A stretch of 64,000 nucleotides of DNA, taken from NCBI GenBank assembly GCA_008360955.1, contig LUCM01006408.1, positions 1 through 64,000 of the forward strand, written 5' to 3'. This document shows, piece by piece, positions 14,824 to 26,649 of this stretch. Position numbers and translations under genes: made by a program. Source of the DNA: Fasciolopsis buskii (Eukaryota > Platyhelminthes > Trematoda > Plagiorchiida > Fasciolidae). How positions within the stretch are numbered: position 1 is the first letter of the stretch; every line of letters starts with the position of its first letter. The notes under the pieces were generated by a model, which searched no databases, was not told the origin of the DNA, and worked only from the letters and a program-made list of their open reading frames with translations.

Positions 14824-14828
14824 CATGC

Positions 14829-17165
14829 ACACTTGCTGTGCTATATACCTTTGCCCGCTGTCAGTAGAATGTGCACGCTGAACAAATTAAATGTCTCTTT
14901 TAAGAAATTTCAAGAAGTCAGGGCTGAGACTGTTCTCCTTATCAATGAAGGTATGACTGAGCGATGTGTTGTAGTTAGCAAAGTAACTAAATTGTTTTAT
15001 TCATGGCTCATCCAAGAGGTGGGGGCATTAGCATTTCACACCAATCAGACGTATATTCTGCGATTAACGAATTAAAGTTTCACATTTTTCTAATTTGTAT
15101 GTATACGACGGAGTAATTAGTATGTTGAATCATCAATCGATTAAATTTCACCGTTGTGCGTTCCTCGGTTTCACGCAGACTGTAGCCATACGTGGTATGT
15201 TGCACGTAGGTTGTCGTCAGCATCATAGATTCATTATGCGTTTATCGAATACCTCGCATGTATTGGTCGAGCTACCAGTTTAACTAAATTCGTGCACTTC
15301 AGAACGAGGATTTTTATCCAATTTGTCATCTATTTCATTATCTATGCTTATTTTTGCTTCCTACATCAGGATAGTATCATGTAATTATTGTAAACTTATC
15401 AGTTCCCGTTTGACAGCAGTTAACAAGAAGAATGATCTAAATATTATAACCAATTAATCGTTAGACTTAAAGTCCACGCATGTTTGTTGCTCATCGCCAA
15501 TATCACGCTCGCTACCAGCTTGGCAACGAGGCAGCACTGCTGGTGACGAAAATTTTCTTTACACTTTTGACTTCCCTCCGCTACTATAATCTGGGCAAGC
15601 AACTAACCCGAGCTGTTTGCGAAGTATCTGGGGCCCTCTTTGTCCACCTGAAAGACCGCTCGCGTTACTAAAGCGTGGGTTTCGTCTTTGCGCTGGTCCA
15701 ATCATCTTTGTTGATTCCGTTTGCTGCCTTTCAGCTACTTAGTGTTGTCATTAATGACGCAACACCTACTTTCACGGTTTCCAGGCTTTCAAACGCTTCT
15801 CAGCGAGCTAAACAGGACCCTTTGACTCGTGGGTAAGCATAGATTATCATGGTGAAGATGGGGCCAGCCTTACCATTTCGCAGTTACCAGTAGCTTTAAC
15901 GATCAGACTTCATCAATAACAACTTTCCATTTTATTTATTCCAGTTGGTTTGAGTCTTCTCTGAAAACTGATCGAAGTTAGTCTCGCTTTTTAGGTCATC
16001 TTTCAATGCACTGTTCTCTTTTATTGTGTGCACCTGTCTTTGTCCTCCATGAAATGAGTAACACCAGTGTTTGTGTTGTGCTGATATCCGGATCACTCAC
16101 GCTCGTTTGAGTGTTGTGGTGCACGCGCATGCATCTGGGTTTGGCTTTAATGCCATCATGTTTTGAAGTTTGATATATTCGTACTGTAAATCCAGTTTGT
16201 CAGTAGTACATGTATTTTCTTATCGCAGTTCACATCTTCCATCTTGTTATCCTGTTTCGAAAAGCTGCTTCATTTTGCCATTGAATTTTACCTTCGGACA
16301 CTGAGCAGCTGCAAAAGTCATTTTGCACGTGACGTACGTAGCTTCATTTGAAAACGGCTCCCTCGTCACGACAAATGTGCCTCATGGGAGAGAAACGCCG
16401 CCATGATAAACACAAATTAAATCTCCTGGTCTTCTTGGTACGGATTCATGATTGTATTACAGTACTGTAATTTTCCGTATGTACAAGAACCAGATTGTTA
16501 GAGCTAATAGAAAATCGTTTATATTTTTCACATCCAAAAGTAGAAGATCGCAAAACTGAGTCTGTTCGCGGCATCGACTCTTGGGTGCAAATAGGTTTTT
16601 CGTGGTATTGATACTTGTGCTTCTAGATCACATTAGGCTGACTGTCTCACCGGATCTCATCCTAACTAAAGGTGCAACAGAAGAAGGAGATCCGCATTCC
16701 AATGAATATAAACCATCGATTTGCCTGCTTATTCATTCTCCTGATGTATTTCACTCGCCCAGTTTTTCCAACGTATGCAGTTCTCATGATAAGTCGATGT
16801 CTGTCTGAACTTTTGATCCTTCAACCTAATTACAGTTGTAAACCTTAGGTTCTGTCAGCTACAGCAAAGCTCTGAACAATAACGTCACAAATGGCGACAC
16901 CTCATTTTTCGTATACAAAAGGTCGTTAAACCTGCCATATGAATAAGATCGAGACCTTTGCGTACTAGCAACCAGAGTCGGATTTTCACCTACGGCTGTC
17001 TTCCATCCGAACTCACCACCAGAAATGCTGCTCTTCAAGATACTTTTATTATCTGGGGCCACTACCTTTACTTATTTTTTATCACACCACAGAGATCTCA
17101 ATGGTCAAACTTTCCACTCTTTCTGTATCTTCTGCTATCAGCAAGCAGGTTCCGCGTGAACGCTT
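14829..17165. other. Intronic sequence, nothing recognised
   Basis: T-rich DNA with no recognisable coding, RNA or transposon signal. The open frames (14776-15075, 15480-15671, 16581-16808) lack domain similarity. Confidence 0.5.
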
Positions 17166-17169
17166 AAAA

Positions 17170-17675
17170 ACTAGGCGGACGACAGCTCGATAGATGCCCA
17201 GCTTCTTGTGGATACTTATTTCACTTTGAGACCACTATTTCGCAGTTGTATCGACGCCATCTTTGCGCAGTGTACACGAAATCTAACCGCGTCTCTAGAT
17301 TGGCTGCGTGGTTAAGTGCCTGAATTGGCGCACCCATTTCTGGGTAAATTATGTGGCACTTGGAATTCGTGAGTCTTCTGTTTTGAAGTGTTTATCTCTG
17401 AACAAATAGCCTTGGATATCAATCTAAGACGATCCAGAACTGGCTGTTAAGTTCACAGATCTTCTTTTGGAATGACGGTGTCTTCGATGCGTTTGGGAGT
17501 GGTGTCTAAGGGAAGTTTTGGCGGACACTGGAGTCGAATAAAGGCCTCGTGGAACTTCTCGCCGCAACCACAGACGTTCCCTTGTTTGAACAACTAGCGC
17601 GATCTTAACAGACGTGTACTCCGCGGACATCCCGTCGATTCGCAGTTTTCCGCCAAGTGATTGTCTGTTGATGAG
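17170..17675. repeat. Dispersed repeat, modules X and Z
   Basis: Bases 17180-17290 (X) resemble 32310-32400, sharing a GATGC.CAGCTTC block and a GTCTTTGCGCAGTGTAC block. Bases 17325-17675 (Z) match 640-985. On the minus strand Z reads NVCGCGEKFHEAFIRLQ followed by CPPKLPL, a better-preserved version of the peptide in copy 1. Orientation is the same in all copies. Confidence 0.65.
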
Positions 17676-19980
17676 ATCGAATTGTGAGCGGGAGTTAGTG
17701 AAGTACTCTGTGGCTGATTGCTAAAATTTGTAGCAGTGATCTCGAACTCTAAGTAGCATGGAAATCTGGGCTGTCCTTCATTATTTACTTTTCCCATTTT
17801 TGCGTTTATATTGGATATGGAGATCGCCCTGTTTCCGTTGAAACAGCAGCGTCAATCTCTGTTTGCATCTGAGACCGTGACTTCAAATATACGGACGATT
17901 TCGTGCTTTTGATTAAAGGCCAGGGTAGTTGGCTTTTTTGACATTTTTAACAGTAATTCAGTAATGTGTTGGATGTGATTTGCACCTTCAAAGTGGAAAG
18001 GGCTGCTTCTGAACGGAGTCCATTTGGAACTGAACTTTTTCTGGCGACGTATTTTGCTAAGAGAGGGAAGCTTTGACGTTTGCGGGAATTACACTTCATT
18101 GAATAGCCTTCTATTGGCTGTTGTGTCGCAGCTTATTCAGGAGGCATGACATGATTTTTGAATGGCGCACGGGAGCCGGTAGTCGAAAAAGGATTACATC
18201 GAGGGATGCAACGATACTGACGCAAACCGGGATTTGGTAGCCTCGATAGCGGACATTTACGAAACCAACTTATCTAATTAAATGAGCTAGCCGCATTAAT
18301 TCATACATTTATCGTTATCATGGTATCCGGCTACCCATCAAATATCGAGTGTACAGTTTGGTAGTAAAGTTGGATCTCACATCACCCATCCATGGCTGCT
18401 GCGGATGACAGACTATCGGGTTTGCAACATCCGGTGTCTTCACGGCGTTTGCTCATTTAGGTTGGGAGTTTGAGCAAGTTAGCTTTCGAAGCTAGTGTTG
18501 GTCTTGCCCATAGGTGAAGTCTTTCGGCATGTACTGTTCTGCCGTTTGGACGGTGGTTAAATGTGTTACCCTAGTCAGTCTCTAACATGATCAGAGTCAT
18601 GCAGACTAAAATAGACCTCCTGTTGGAACCCAAAGGTTCTTTTTACGGAATATTTGGAGACCATAAACGACGGTCGAATGTTGCAGTTTGTGGTACACTT
18701 ACATTCAAAAGCTTTCCTCTAGACGAATTTTTGCTCTTTACATGCATGTATATATCTTAGCGTGAAAATGAATATGGTAACAACGGTACGATACGGATAA
18801 AATATGGGTTGGAAATCAATGGGGGCGATCAGCTAGACGAACTTCAGCAGAGCGTGCTGCGAAGTGGAGACGAAAGCCAGTATGCATCAGTCTCACATTA
18901 CCGGTTGTATTTGCTTAACTGGGCTGATATCATCATATTTCTTCGTTCCTTAATAGTTGAATGAACGAGCCACTTCCGAACCGGATTGACTGAAAAGTAT
19001 ACCATGTTGGACAGTAGCGTTTTCTCATCTCAGCTAGCACGATCGTTCGTTCGCTTTGGGTTTGTCCTAGATTGGAATGTGCCAGTTTTCTTTGGTGATC
19101 AATTTGGTTTTCGAGTGACCTCAAAAGCCTGTGATAAGTCGTCCCTCAAGTACCTCATGTAGAGACTTTTTACCATGTGACGTGCTAACTGCCAGGAATA
19201 TGCGGGCTACTTCAATGTGCCCATTTTTGATATCTGCATCGCATGCGTTAACATTCATGCATGTTCGTTATTGAAGGCAATTTAGATCAGTTTGTCTCAT
19301 CTTTATGTATGGCATACAAGGCATCGCTTTCTTTTGAATTTACTCATTATGAGATTGTCCGTTTATCGCCTTGATATAACGAAGTGATTGCAATTTATCC
19401 TTCACTGGTATTTTGGAGGGGATTGTGTCCTACAGCGAAATCTTGAACTGATTAAGAAATCACCATGATTTCTGGTACAAGATTGTTAAGCTTGACCTCA
19501 TTACGCGATTGTGCTTTTAGCGTTCTGCATGATTTACAGTCAAGTTTCATCAACGATGATGGAATCGAAGAAACGGTTTATTAACTAGACCATGTCTTTC
19601 CATTCTTCGGCTTTCGACTGATATATGTAACGCACTAGAAATTTCTTTCGCCGTCAGTGTATACCTTACAATGGAAATCTATTTTGTTAATTGTATCACT
19701 TACAACAAGAGCCTAAATATATTTCCTGTCGTTAGTTCTGTCCCAGTTATATTTGGGCTCCTCTTTTGCTAATTATTTTCATTGCCTGAATTATCTCTTC
19801 TATTTACTTGTTGATATCCTTTCGCCGAAAGCCATTTTCTCATGCTCGAAGGGGTAATCGCTCTTCTATTTTCACGTACATAGTCGTGATGATGATGTAT
19901 ACTCTTACGATCTTGGCTTTTCTTTGACGGTTATAGATCGATATAGCTGTTTCTGTCACGTGAATGACGTTGTATTTGTG
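17676..19980. other. Intronic sequence, nothing recognised
   Basis: No domain-bearing frames or repeats shared with the rest of the window were seen. Base composition is T-rich like the other intron parts. Confidence 0.45.
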
Positions 19981-19985
19981 TGCAG

Positions 19986-20240
19986 TTGGCGAGATCGACG
20001 CGATTTTCTTTGTTTTCTTCAGTCACGTCTGATGACTACCTCAATTCTTCCCTTGGTCGTATCAGTTCAGTTTGTGCAACCATTAACCTTGCACAATCGT
20101 GCCCTGATTTTGGTTGGCACCTCAAGCCATTGAATAATAATGATGAAACAAGGAAGTTCCGCGGTCATAAGACGGGGATTGCAAAGAGGCAGGAATGTTT
20201 CCAATCCAAGAATGCTACTGACTGCGGCCGTATCTTCTAA
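19986..20240 (+). CDS. Candidate internal or alternative TTBK exon (uncertain)
   Basis: TTGTATTTGTGTGCAG| ends at 19985 and looks like a 3' splice site. The next base opens a phase-0 frame compatible with the 10947 donor. It starts LARSTRFSLFSSVTSDDYLN and runs 84 codons to a TAA at 20240, with a Ser/Asn-rich composition like the kinase tail. A second frame (20140-20346, containing NVPSACVGGGSHGTQFDN) overlaps it and is equally protein-like, so either a frameshift or an unseen donor is involved. No clear donor joins it to the 20802 exon. It could be an alternative terminal exon or chance. Confidence 0.3.
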   Translation: MARSTRFSLFSSVTSDDYLNSSLGRISSVCATINLAQSCPDFGWHLKPLNNNDETRKFRGHKTGIAKRQECFQSKNATDCGRIF

Positions 20241-20801
20241 TGTCCCAAGCGCTTGCGTAGGGGGCGGATCTCATGGAACCCAGTTCGATAACTTAACTCC
20301 ACGTAGTGTGGACACATTGGCCAGAGTTTCCATAACCCCAGACTAAAACCCGGGTTGAAATGGGTACCGAAAATAGTAATAACAGTAATTTGATCTGAAT
20401 CCTTTTGCTTCCCTCCCGCGGTTTGTGCTGGTGCTGTTTTGCTTATACAAATCAAAAACTCGAAGGCATTTCTAAAATAGCTGAATTGCTTCTCGACCAG
20501 TCCATAACAGGCTTTTGTTCTAGTTTACAGCTTTGGGATCCGAACTAAACATTTGTTTTTCTAACCGTAACCATATCGTAGTTGATGTTTAGTCATACAT
20601 AAAGCCATCACGTGTGCCCATGTATGTACTTGAATTTGCTTTTTCCCTCGACGTCACGTCTGTCATCTAAATGTTTATGTTCACCCCACTCGTTCCGCAT
20701 TATTGCATGTCAGCAGCTCATTCAGTTTGGGGTTACTCTACTTTATGTCTATCGAGTGTTTTTCAGACTTCGAATAACTCTGCTTTTTTTTCCCGTTCCA
20801 G

Positions 20802-20987
20802 GTTAACTATGCTAGTTCTGACTCTAGTCTATCTGCGTTCATTTCTTCTGGTGATCATGTGATGCTGACAAAATCGAGGGCTCATAGGCCCCGCATGAGA
20901 GGTCCTCGGTTTCCGCCATCCATGTACACGCCATCAAAGGATATCGTCAGACCAAAACAGACTGCAAATAATATCCTTAATGCATGA
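20802..20987 (+). CDS. Candidate terminal exon of the TTBK gene
   Basis: A strong acceptor (eight T, then CCCGTTCCAG|) ends at 20801. The following frame is phase 0, matching the donor at 10947, and encodes 61 residues ending in TGA at 20985-20987: VNYASSDSSLSAF near the start, a basic middle (KSRAHRPRMRGPRF) and VRPKQTANNILNA at the end. The serine-rich start and basic tail suit the disordered C-terminus of the kinase. No nearby AATAAA was seen downstream. The link to the kinase is inferred from phase, strand and composition. Confidence 0.6.
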   Translation, partial: VNYASSDSSLSAFISSGDHVMLTKSRAHRPRMRGPRFPPSMYTPSKDIVRPKQTANNILNA

Positions 20988-23040
20988 TCGATTCCATTTT
21001 GTATGTCTACGCATCAATCATCCGTTTCCCTGTAACCGTCCAAACTGAACCGAAAACGGGCACTTGGATTTGATTCTCATTTCCACGCTCCTTGTTCCTC
21101 CTGTTTCTTACCTCGGTTTAACATCGCTCAGTACTGTACAACGGTAAAAACGAAGTTACTCAATCTGGAGTCCAACTCAGTGGTCCCAATTTTGGCTGCA
21201 TAGTGTGTCAGTGGGTCGGTTGTAGTTTGTACTGTGCAATCGGACCAAAATACGCAGCAATCTGTCAGATAAGGGTCTTTCCTTACAGATACCCTCTTTT
21301 GTTGGCCATACACCAAGTGTACATAAAATAGGAGTTCAACACAGCTTTCTTTTGATTTTGCAACGACTTGTTCTTTCTTTGCACACGGCTGTGTCCACGT
21401 GCGTTGTGTATTCATCCAGTAAACACAAACACGAAAACGCATATCATTTAATTTATTCATCAGCTATTACATCTGTGATTTCCTTTTGCTCTTCGTCCTG
21501 GAATGGCACGCATATACTGACATATACCTACCGCTCCATACATGTTACACACCAGCCATTGCTTATTTAAGTTTTCTTTCGTTTCGATTCGCGCGATGAT
21601 CTCTTTCTCTTGTTTTTCCTCAGTTCCATCTCACTTCTGCCTCCATGCGAGCCTCAATACTGACATATGTTTCCTGACTCGCACCAGATTATCATACGGA
21701 ATAGTCCATTATTTACGAAAGATTGTCTCAGTTACATTACCAGAGTCTTTCACAGATCTCGCAAACTAACTTGTCCGTTTCTTTGTGGATTATTACTCAG
21801 CAATAAGTTTAACACGCCTCATCCCACCTAGTGGAGCGTTTTTGCTGGGCGCGAATTTCAACCAGTCCCCCTGAGCCATGCAGTTTGTGATCCTCGTTTT
21901 CTCGCCTCCCGAACATCATTCCAGCATTTAGCTTATTGTGGTTCCGTATGCACCTAAGAACCTTTCAATTTCACGGTAAACTCCAGTGTCAGTTCCACTA
22001 TGTTCCGATTGCATTTCTGTGTGATCGCTCAGTCGGTTCATGTTGTGAAAATTGACCATAAGAACACGGAATTCCTTTTTGTAATTTACCAACCGGCCTG
22101 TCCACTGCTGTGTCGCGACCAAAGCACAGTGCACTAACCCGGTTTTGTTACAACCTTTTGCGTGCACTCACTTGTCGCTCACAATGTGCTCATCCATCAA
22201 ACGCCACATTCCCTTCATGCCGCAGTGGTTGTTCTCATCCACATGTACAAATGTGCAAATATTATGCTTCCCTTTTGTGGCTATTGTGAGTACGTTTCTG
22301 AAAATGCCGCAAAGTACACTTTTATTTTTGATTCATTCAGTTCATTGACAATTGTTTTGTCAAACGTGCTAATTATGTATCTGGAAACCATAGGTTATCA
22401 GTTCTGATCCCTACTGGGAGTTACTGTGCCGCTACGTTGCTGGTGGTTAGCTGGGGAGGATAAGAAACTGCTCGGTTAGTTAAATAGCCTCTCGTACAAG
22501 CAAATTAGTGAGAAAGGGATACTCCGTATTTTTCTTGGACAGATGTCGTTTCCCAGTACTGTATGACGAAGAATGTTTGTGCACCGACATAGGTACTCAA
22601 TAGAACATCTTGGCGTTAATTTTGAATTTCGGTTCAGTTTCACAATCATTTTTCTTGCCATTTTATGTTCTGATTTTAGACGAAGCAGATTGAAAATTAA
22701 CGAAAACTATAGCAAACGAAAGTTGGTTGGATATATTGTATGCGGCGAAGGATTTTGATCGGAAGTACTCCACTATTTTCTGCATTTACTCATTTTACAA
22801 TATCTGCAGCCATCCGCAAAGTACCTTTTTAGGCAGCATACCAGAACCAATCTTACTATTACAATCAGCACCTGGCTTTTGTTGGACAGTTAGGTATTAC
22901 ATCACCTACGTCGGTAGCCTGAAACTTAAGGTCAAATAGGGATTTTTTCTAATATTCATTCAAAGAGAACACTGCCTAAAGCTAGCCTTTCCTTGCTTAC
23001 ACATGGTTTGGTTCTTTGACTGGATCTGTTCTGATATGGT
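20988..23040. other. Region after the TTBK terminal exon, nothing firm
   Basis: T-rich plus strand, presumably 3' UTR and then intergenic. Minus-strand frames 21460-21128 and 22167-21928 are open but lack recognisable domains. No clear polyadenylation signal follows the stop. Confidence 0.4.
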
Positions 23041-23043
23041 CAG

Positions 23044-23194
23044 AGCACTACAAAAATCGTTCCGCGGTTGTTCCGAGGATTCGGAGGAATTGGTAACTAT
23101 GGTTCATGGTTCGCCACCGGATATGGTACTACCTGGTTGCCCAACTGCTACCCCGAACGTCGAACCAGTCTATCGCACAACACTGGAATAGTCC
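23044..23194 (+). CDS. Candidate internal exon, product unknown
   Basis: The 3' splice-like sequence CTGTTCTGATATGGTCAG| ends at 23043 and a GTAGGT donor starts at 23195. The 151-base interval is open in two phases. One phase gives a Gly/Tyr-rich peptide (RGFGGIGNYGSWFATGYG); the other gives an acidic one (EDSEELVTMVHGSPPDMV). Which frame is used, and which gene it belongs to, cannot be settled here. Confidence 0.25.
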
Positions 23195-23199
23195 GTAGG

Positions 23200-24045
23200 T
23201 TTATTAGCCCACTGGCACACGTGATTGATTTTTCACTTCACTCATCATTCGGATGAAGCTGTATATATTTTGTGCCCGGTAAACTTCTGCAACAATCGCC
23301 GATGGGCACAGTGGCTTGTGTATCCTTGTTGGATTAATCTTCACTCGACAATGAAAGCTGGGTTGCGGATAAGGGAACGGCCACCATCCAGGTGGTTGGC
23401 CGTACATAAGATGGGCTTAAGCCCACCGAATAAGCAACAGGGGCAAGCGGCGTCACTGTCTAAGGCATGGCGGGTTTTCGCCTGGCAAGCGATCTCAAAA
23501 ACTACCACAAGAGCCCTCTGGTGACTGCGATCTGGTGAGTGTGGCCCGCCAACCAAATGAGGCCATTCCCCTTTGTCGTGTTCCACTGACTCGGTGGGGT
23601 TTTCCAGAAGAGACGTATGAACCGATCAACTGGCCACCGGATCGTCTGCAATGACTGCTGCCTTCCAGAAAGCACGGCGGTATTGTATTGTCTTCTGTAG
23701 ACTTTTGCGTACGATCAGCGATGTCGCATTTCAGTCAGAAATGTGAGGTAAAAATAAAATAGGGGAAATTAAACATGAAATAAAATACACTCATCGCCTC
23801 GTGAAAAAATACATATAAAGGAACTCATCCAGGAATAATCATAACACATTTTGACAGGTTTCTTGAGGATTCCGTTGAAACCCGGTCACGGTTTGTCAAA
23901 ATTCGTGCTGAATATGGTACAGTGGGGTTCCTATAGGTATTGATTCTAGAGCGTATGGGACGAAAACCGGATTGTGTAGAAATATGAGGGCGACACTTCG
24001 AAAGATCGTTGTGCAGGGGGTGCGTGGGATCGGAAAGAGTTTTGT
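23200..24045. other. Intergenic, nothing firm
   Basis: Contains an imperfect 23-base palindrome at 23379-23401 (GGCCA... ...TGGCC) inside a GC-richer stretch (23370-23640) that looks unlike its surroundings. It may be an unrecognised repeat. Confidence 0.35.
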
Positions 24046-24049
24046 TAGC

Positions 24050-26480
24050 ACATTTCTCACATGCTGATTAGTGTTGATCACATACATTAAGGGACAATGT
24101 AGTTAGCGCTACGAAGGTCACAGGGCTAATAATTGATAGTCCCCGGTGAAGAATTTTAGTCTTCTCTAAGTAAACTTGGATATATAACTGGAGAACAGTA
24201 AAGGAGGGTTGGAGAAACATTGGTATACAAATCGGGCGATGATGCTGTTTCACTTTGTAGTGCTGAAGCTTCTTAATTTGAAATGACAACCGTTGGAGAG
24301 TTTTTACACAGGTAGAAATGTGAGAAGTCCATTTCAGATTTTTATCAATAGTAACTGCTAGATATTCCACAGAATCAACCCTGGTAAGAGGTTTTGAGTC
24401 GATGGGGGACGTTTCGGATGGGTAGGCCGACCGAGGGAGAGTGAACAGACATTCGAAACATTTAGATGTGTTGAGATTTAAACCAGCTCGTGTAGAGAAA
24501 TCGTAAAGAGGAGGTAGGTTGTTGGGAAAACTGAAAAACATCGTTGTTCGAAACGACTTGAGAGAGGGCAACATCATCAGCATACTTTGACAGATGATAG
24601 AGTAAGCTAGTTGATAAGTCGCTGATGTAAGTAAAAAAGAGATGGTGAAAGGACAGCACCCTGTAGCGCGCCTGAGTTGTTAATCAACGGTTTTGAAGTT
24701 TTACTGTCCATTCGTGTACACTGGGTTTGGTTTGTAAAGTAATCAGGCAGCCATACTAATGAAGAACTGGGATAACCAAATGTTTGCAATTTGTGAAGTA
24801 GAACAGAACATGGGACTGAGTTAAACGCCGACGAATAATCCAGGAAGGTGCAACGGACGGATTTCATCGATGCGTTTAAGGGCTTACTAATGTGGTAAAT
24901 AAGGAAGGCGACGGCGTCCAAACTGGGCATGTTAGATTTATAGGCAAACTGAAAAGGGAGGATACGTAGCAGAACGCAGACGCTTAAGTATAGCAAGCTC
25001 CGTCAGTTTAAAACCAGATATTAAGGCGATGGGGCGAAAACGTTTAGCCAAAGCAATAGAACTGTCAGATTTAGGGGTGGGAATAATAGTGACGGGTCTC
25101 CAACAGTGAGGGATGGAAGACGAGATAAATGATGAGTTAATTAGAGGAGTAACTGCATCGGTCAGAGCCACAGCACCGTGCCTTAAAATAGCTGAGGCCA
25201 GACTGTCAGGACCAACCCTTGTGTTAACTTTAGTGGTGCGCAGAAGGTCGATCACCGCTTCTCTAGAAAAACTTGCAACTGTCATATCATCGACCTATCC
25301 AAATATGACTGGGGTATAAGTGGGAAGGATGGATGAAAGTATGATTAATGCTGTCGATATCCGACGGAGTTTTCGCATGTTTCTACTTCCCACACAACAG
25401 TCGAATGCATTGCCATAGGAATCGATTGGTGTTACCAGTCAAGAGTTGGTTGGCGAATGTTATGTCGGTGCGTTGGATTTCCGCTTTTATCAGATTGGAA
25501 ATGCACTGCAGGCTTGAGTTGTTACGGATTTGTAGAAGTGCCCTTTGCATCTTCGTAAAGATTTCACCTTCCAGATGTAGATACGGCCATTTGAGACGAA
25601 TAGTGTTTCTGAAGGGCAGCAAATATCAAAGATTGCGTTGGCCGTCTCTGTGAAAAGTTTGACATTGTCATTGAGCAGGGGTTCAGGTGAGAAGGAGGTA
25701 GATGCGAGCGAAAGGGATTTGTGAAGAAGACTAAGGTTGTTGTGCGAAAGGTTACGGAGGCGAACTGGGATTTGATTTCTTGGCCTGAAGGAATGGAATG
25801 CTGACCTAGAGTATATCTTGGGCCTTGACAGTGATTGCTACTTGAAATTGGAGCTCGCATTTTCGGGGAAAATAAATCAGGATCGTTGGTAATAACTCCA
25901 TCTAAAATGGGGCCTCCTCTGGTTGGAGAAACGCAGAGATCAGTTAAATGAAACATAGTCAGTAGTGGGGTAGATGCATGATTGAAATAACGTAAAATAA
26001 CATGCTGATAATATTTAAGAAGAGAAACAATAGAAAGTAAAATAAGGATGCGATATTTTTTTACGAGTTGCATGTGGCAATGTATGAGTTGGTTATGATA
26101 GTGCTGGTATGGCGAGAAAACCCAGGATGACAATGTGTCACGGGACAGTCAATTCCGTTGAGCGAGTACGTATGAACAACTTCGGACTTGCCAGACCAGA
26201 ATGAGTTTATGTATGTTTCCACACCACCTCCAGTCTTCTTTTCCGAAACTCTGCCCTGCCGATGGAGTTTGAACCTGTTTATCGACACCAATAGATCAGC
26301 GATATCCGGGTTCAGCCTCGATTCTTGTATGCAGATGACACACGTGTGAACATGGATTGGTAATTGAAGTGTGAGGGACAGATCCGACATTTTCGTAAAC
26401 AAAGAGCCTCCTAAAATAAAAGTGTCCACTCTGGACCGGCCGACCGAGTAGTAAAACATCCCACAAGGCAAGCAGCAGTG
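24050..26480 (-). mobile_element. CR1/Jockey-group LINE, degenerate, minus strand
   Basis: Minus-strand blocks appear in the order of a LINE ORF2. The EEP N-terminus has ICIQESRLNPDIADLL and TGGGVETYINSFWS (about 26350-26170). The later EEP has GGPILDGVITNDPDLFSP (near 25900). RT entry has TRVGPDSLASAILRHG and CWRPVTIIPTPK (25230-25060). The RT core has VRCTFLDYSSAFNSVP (24870-24820), GALQGAVLSPSLF (near 24650) and YADDVALS (near 24580), and the thumb has LTRVDSVEYLAVTIDKNLKW (near 24390-24330). The catalytic YADD is intact, but frameshifts break the ORF into at least six frames. It resembles schistosome SR1/Pido-type elements. Confidence 0.85.
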
Positions 26481-26649
26481 ATTATGGCTGATCTTCTTGA
26501 GAACGTCTCTTACTCTGCAAGTATTCACTACGAACACATCCCACCGTGCGCAAGTGCTTGTAGCCCTACTGATTCTCGTTAATCCCCCTTCCGACCCGAT
26601 TCCGTCATATTCTTCAGGTTGTGCAGTTGACCATGCCAATGGTACTGTC

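Noticed and set aside
21128..21460. 110-codon minus-strand frame
   Set aside because: No recognisable domain and no splice signals; sits in T-rich plus-strand DNA where the antisense strand is easily open.
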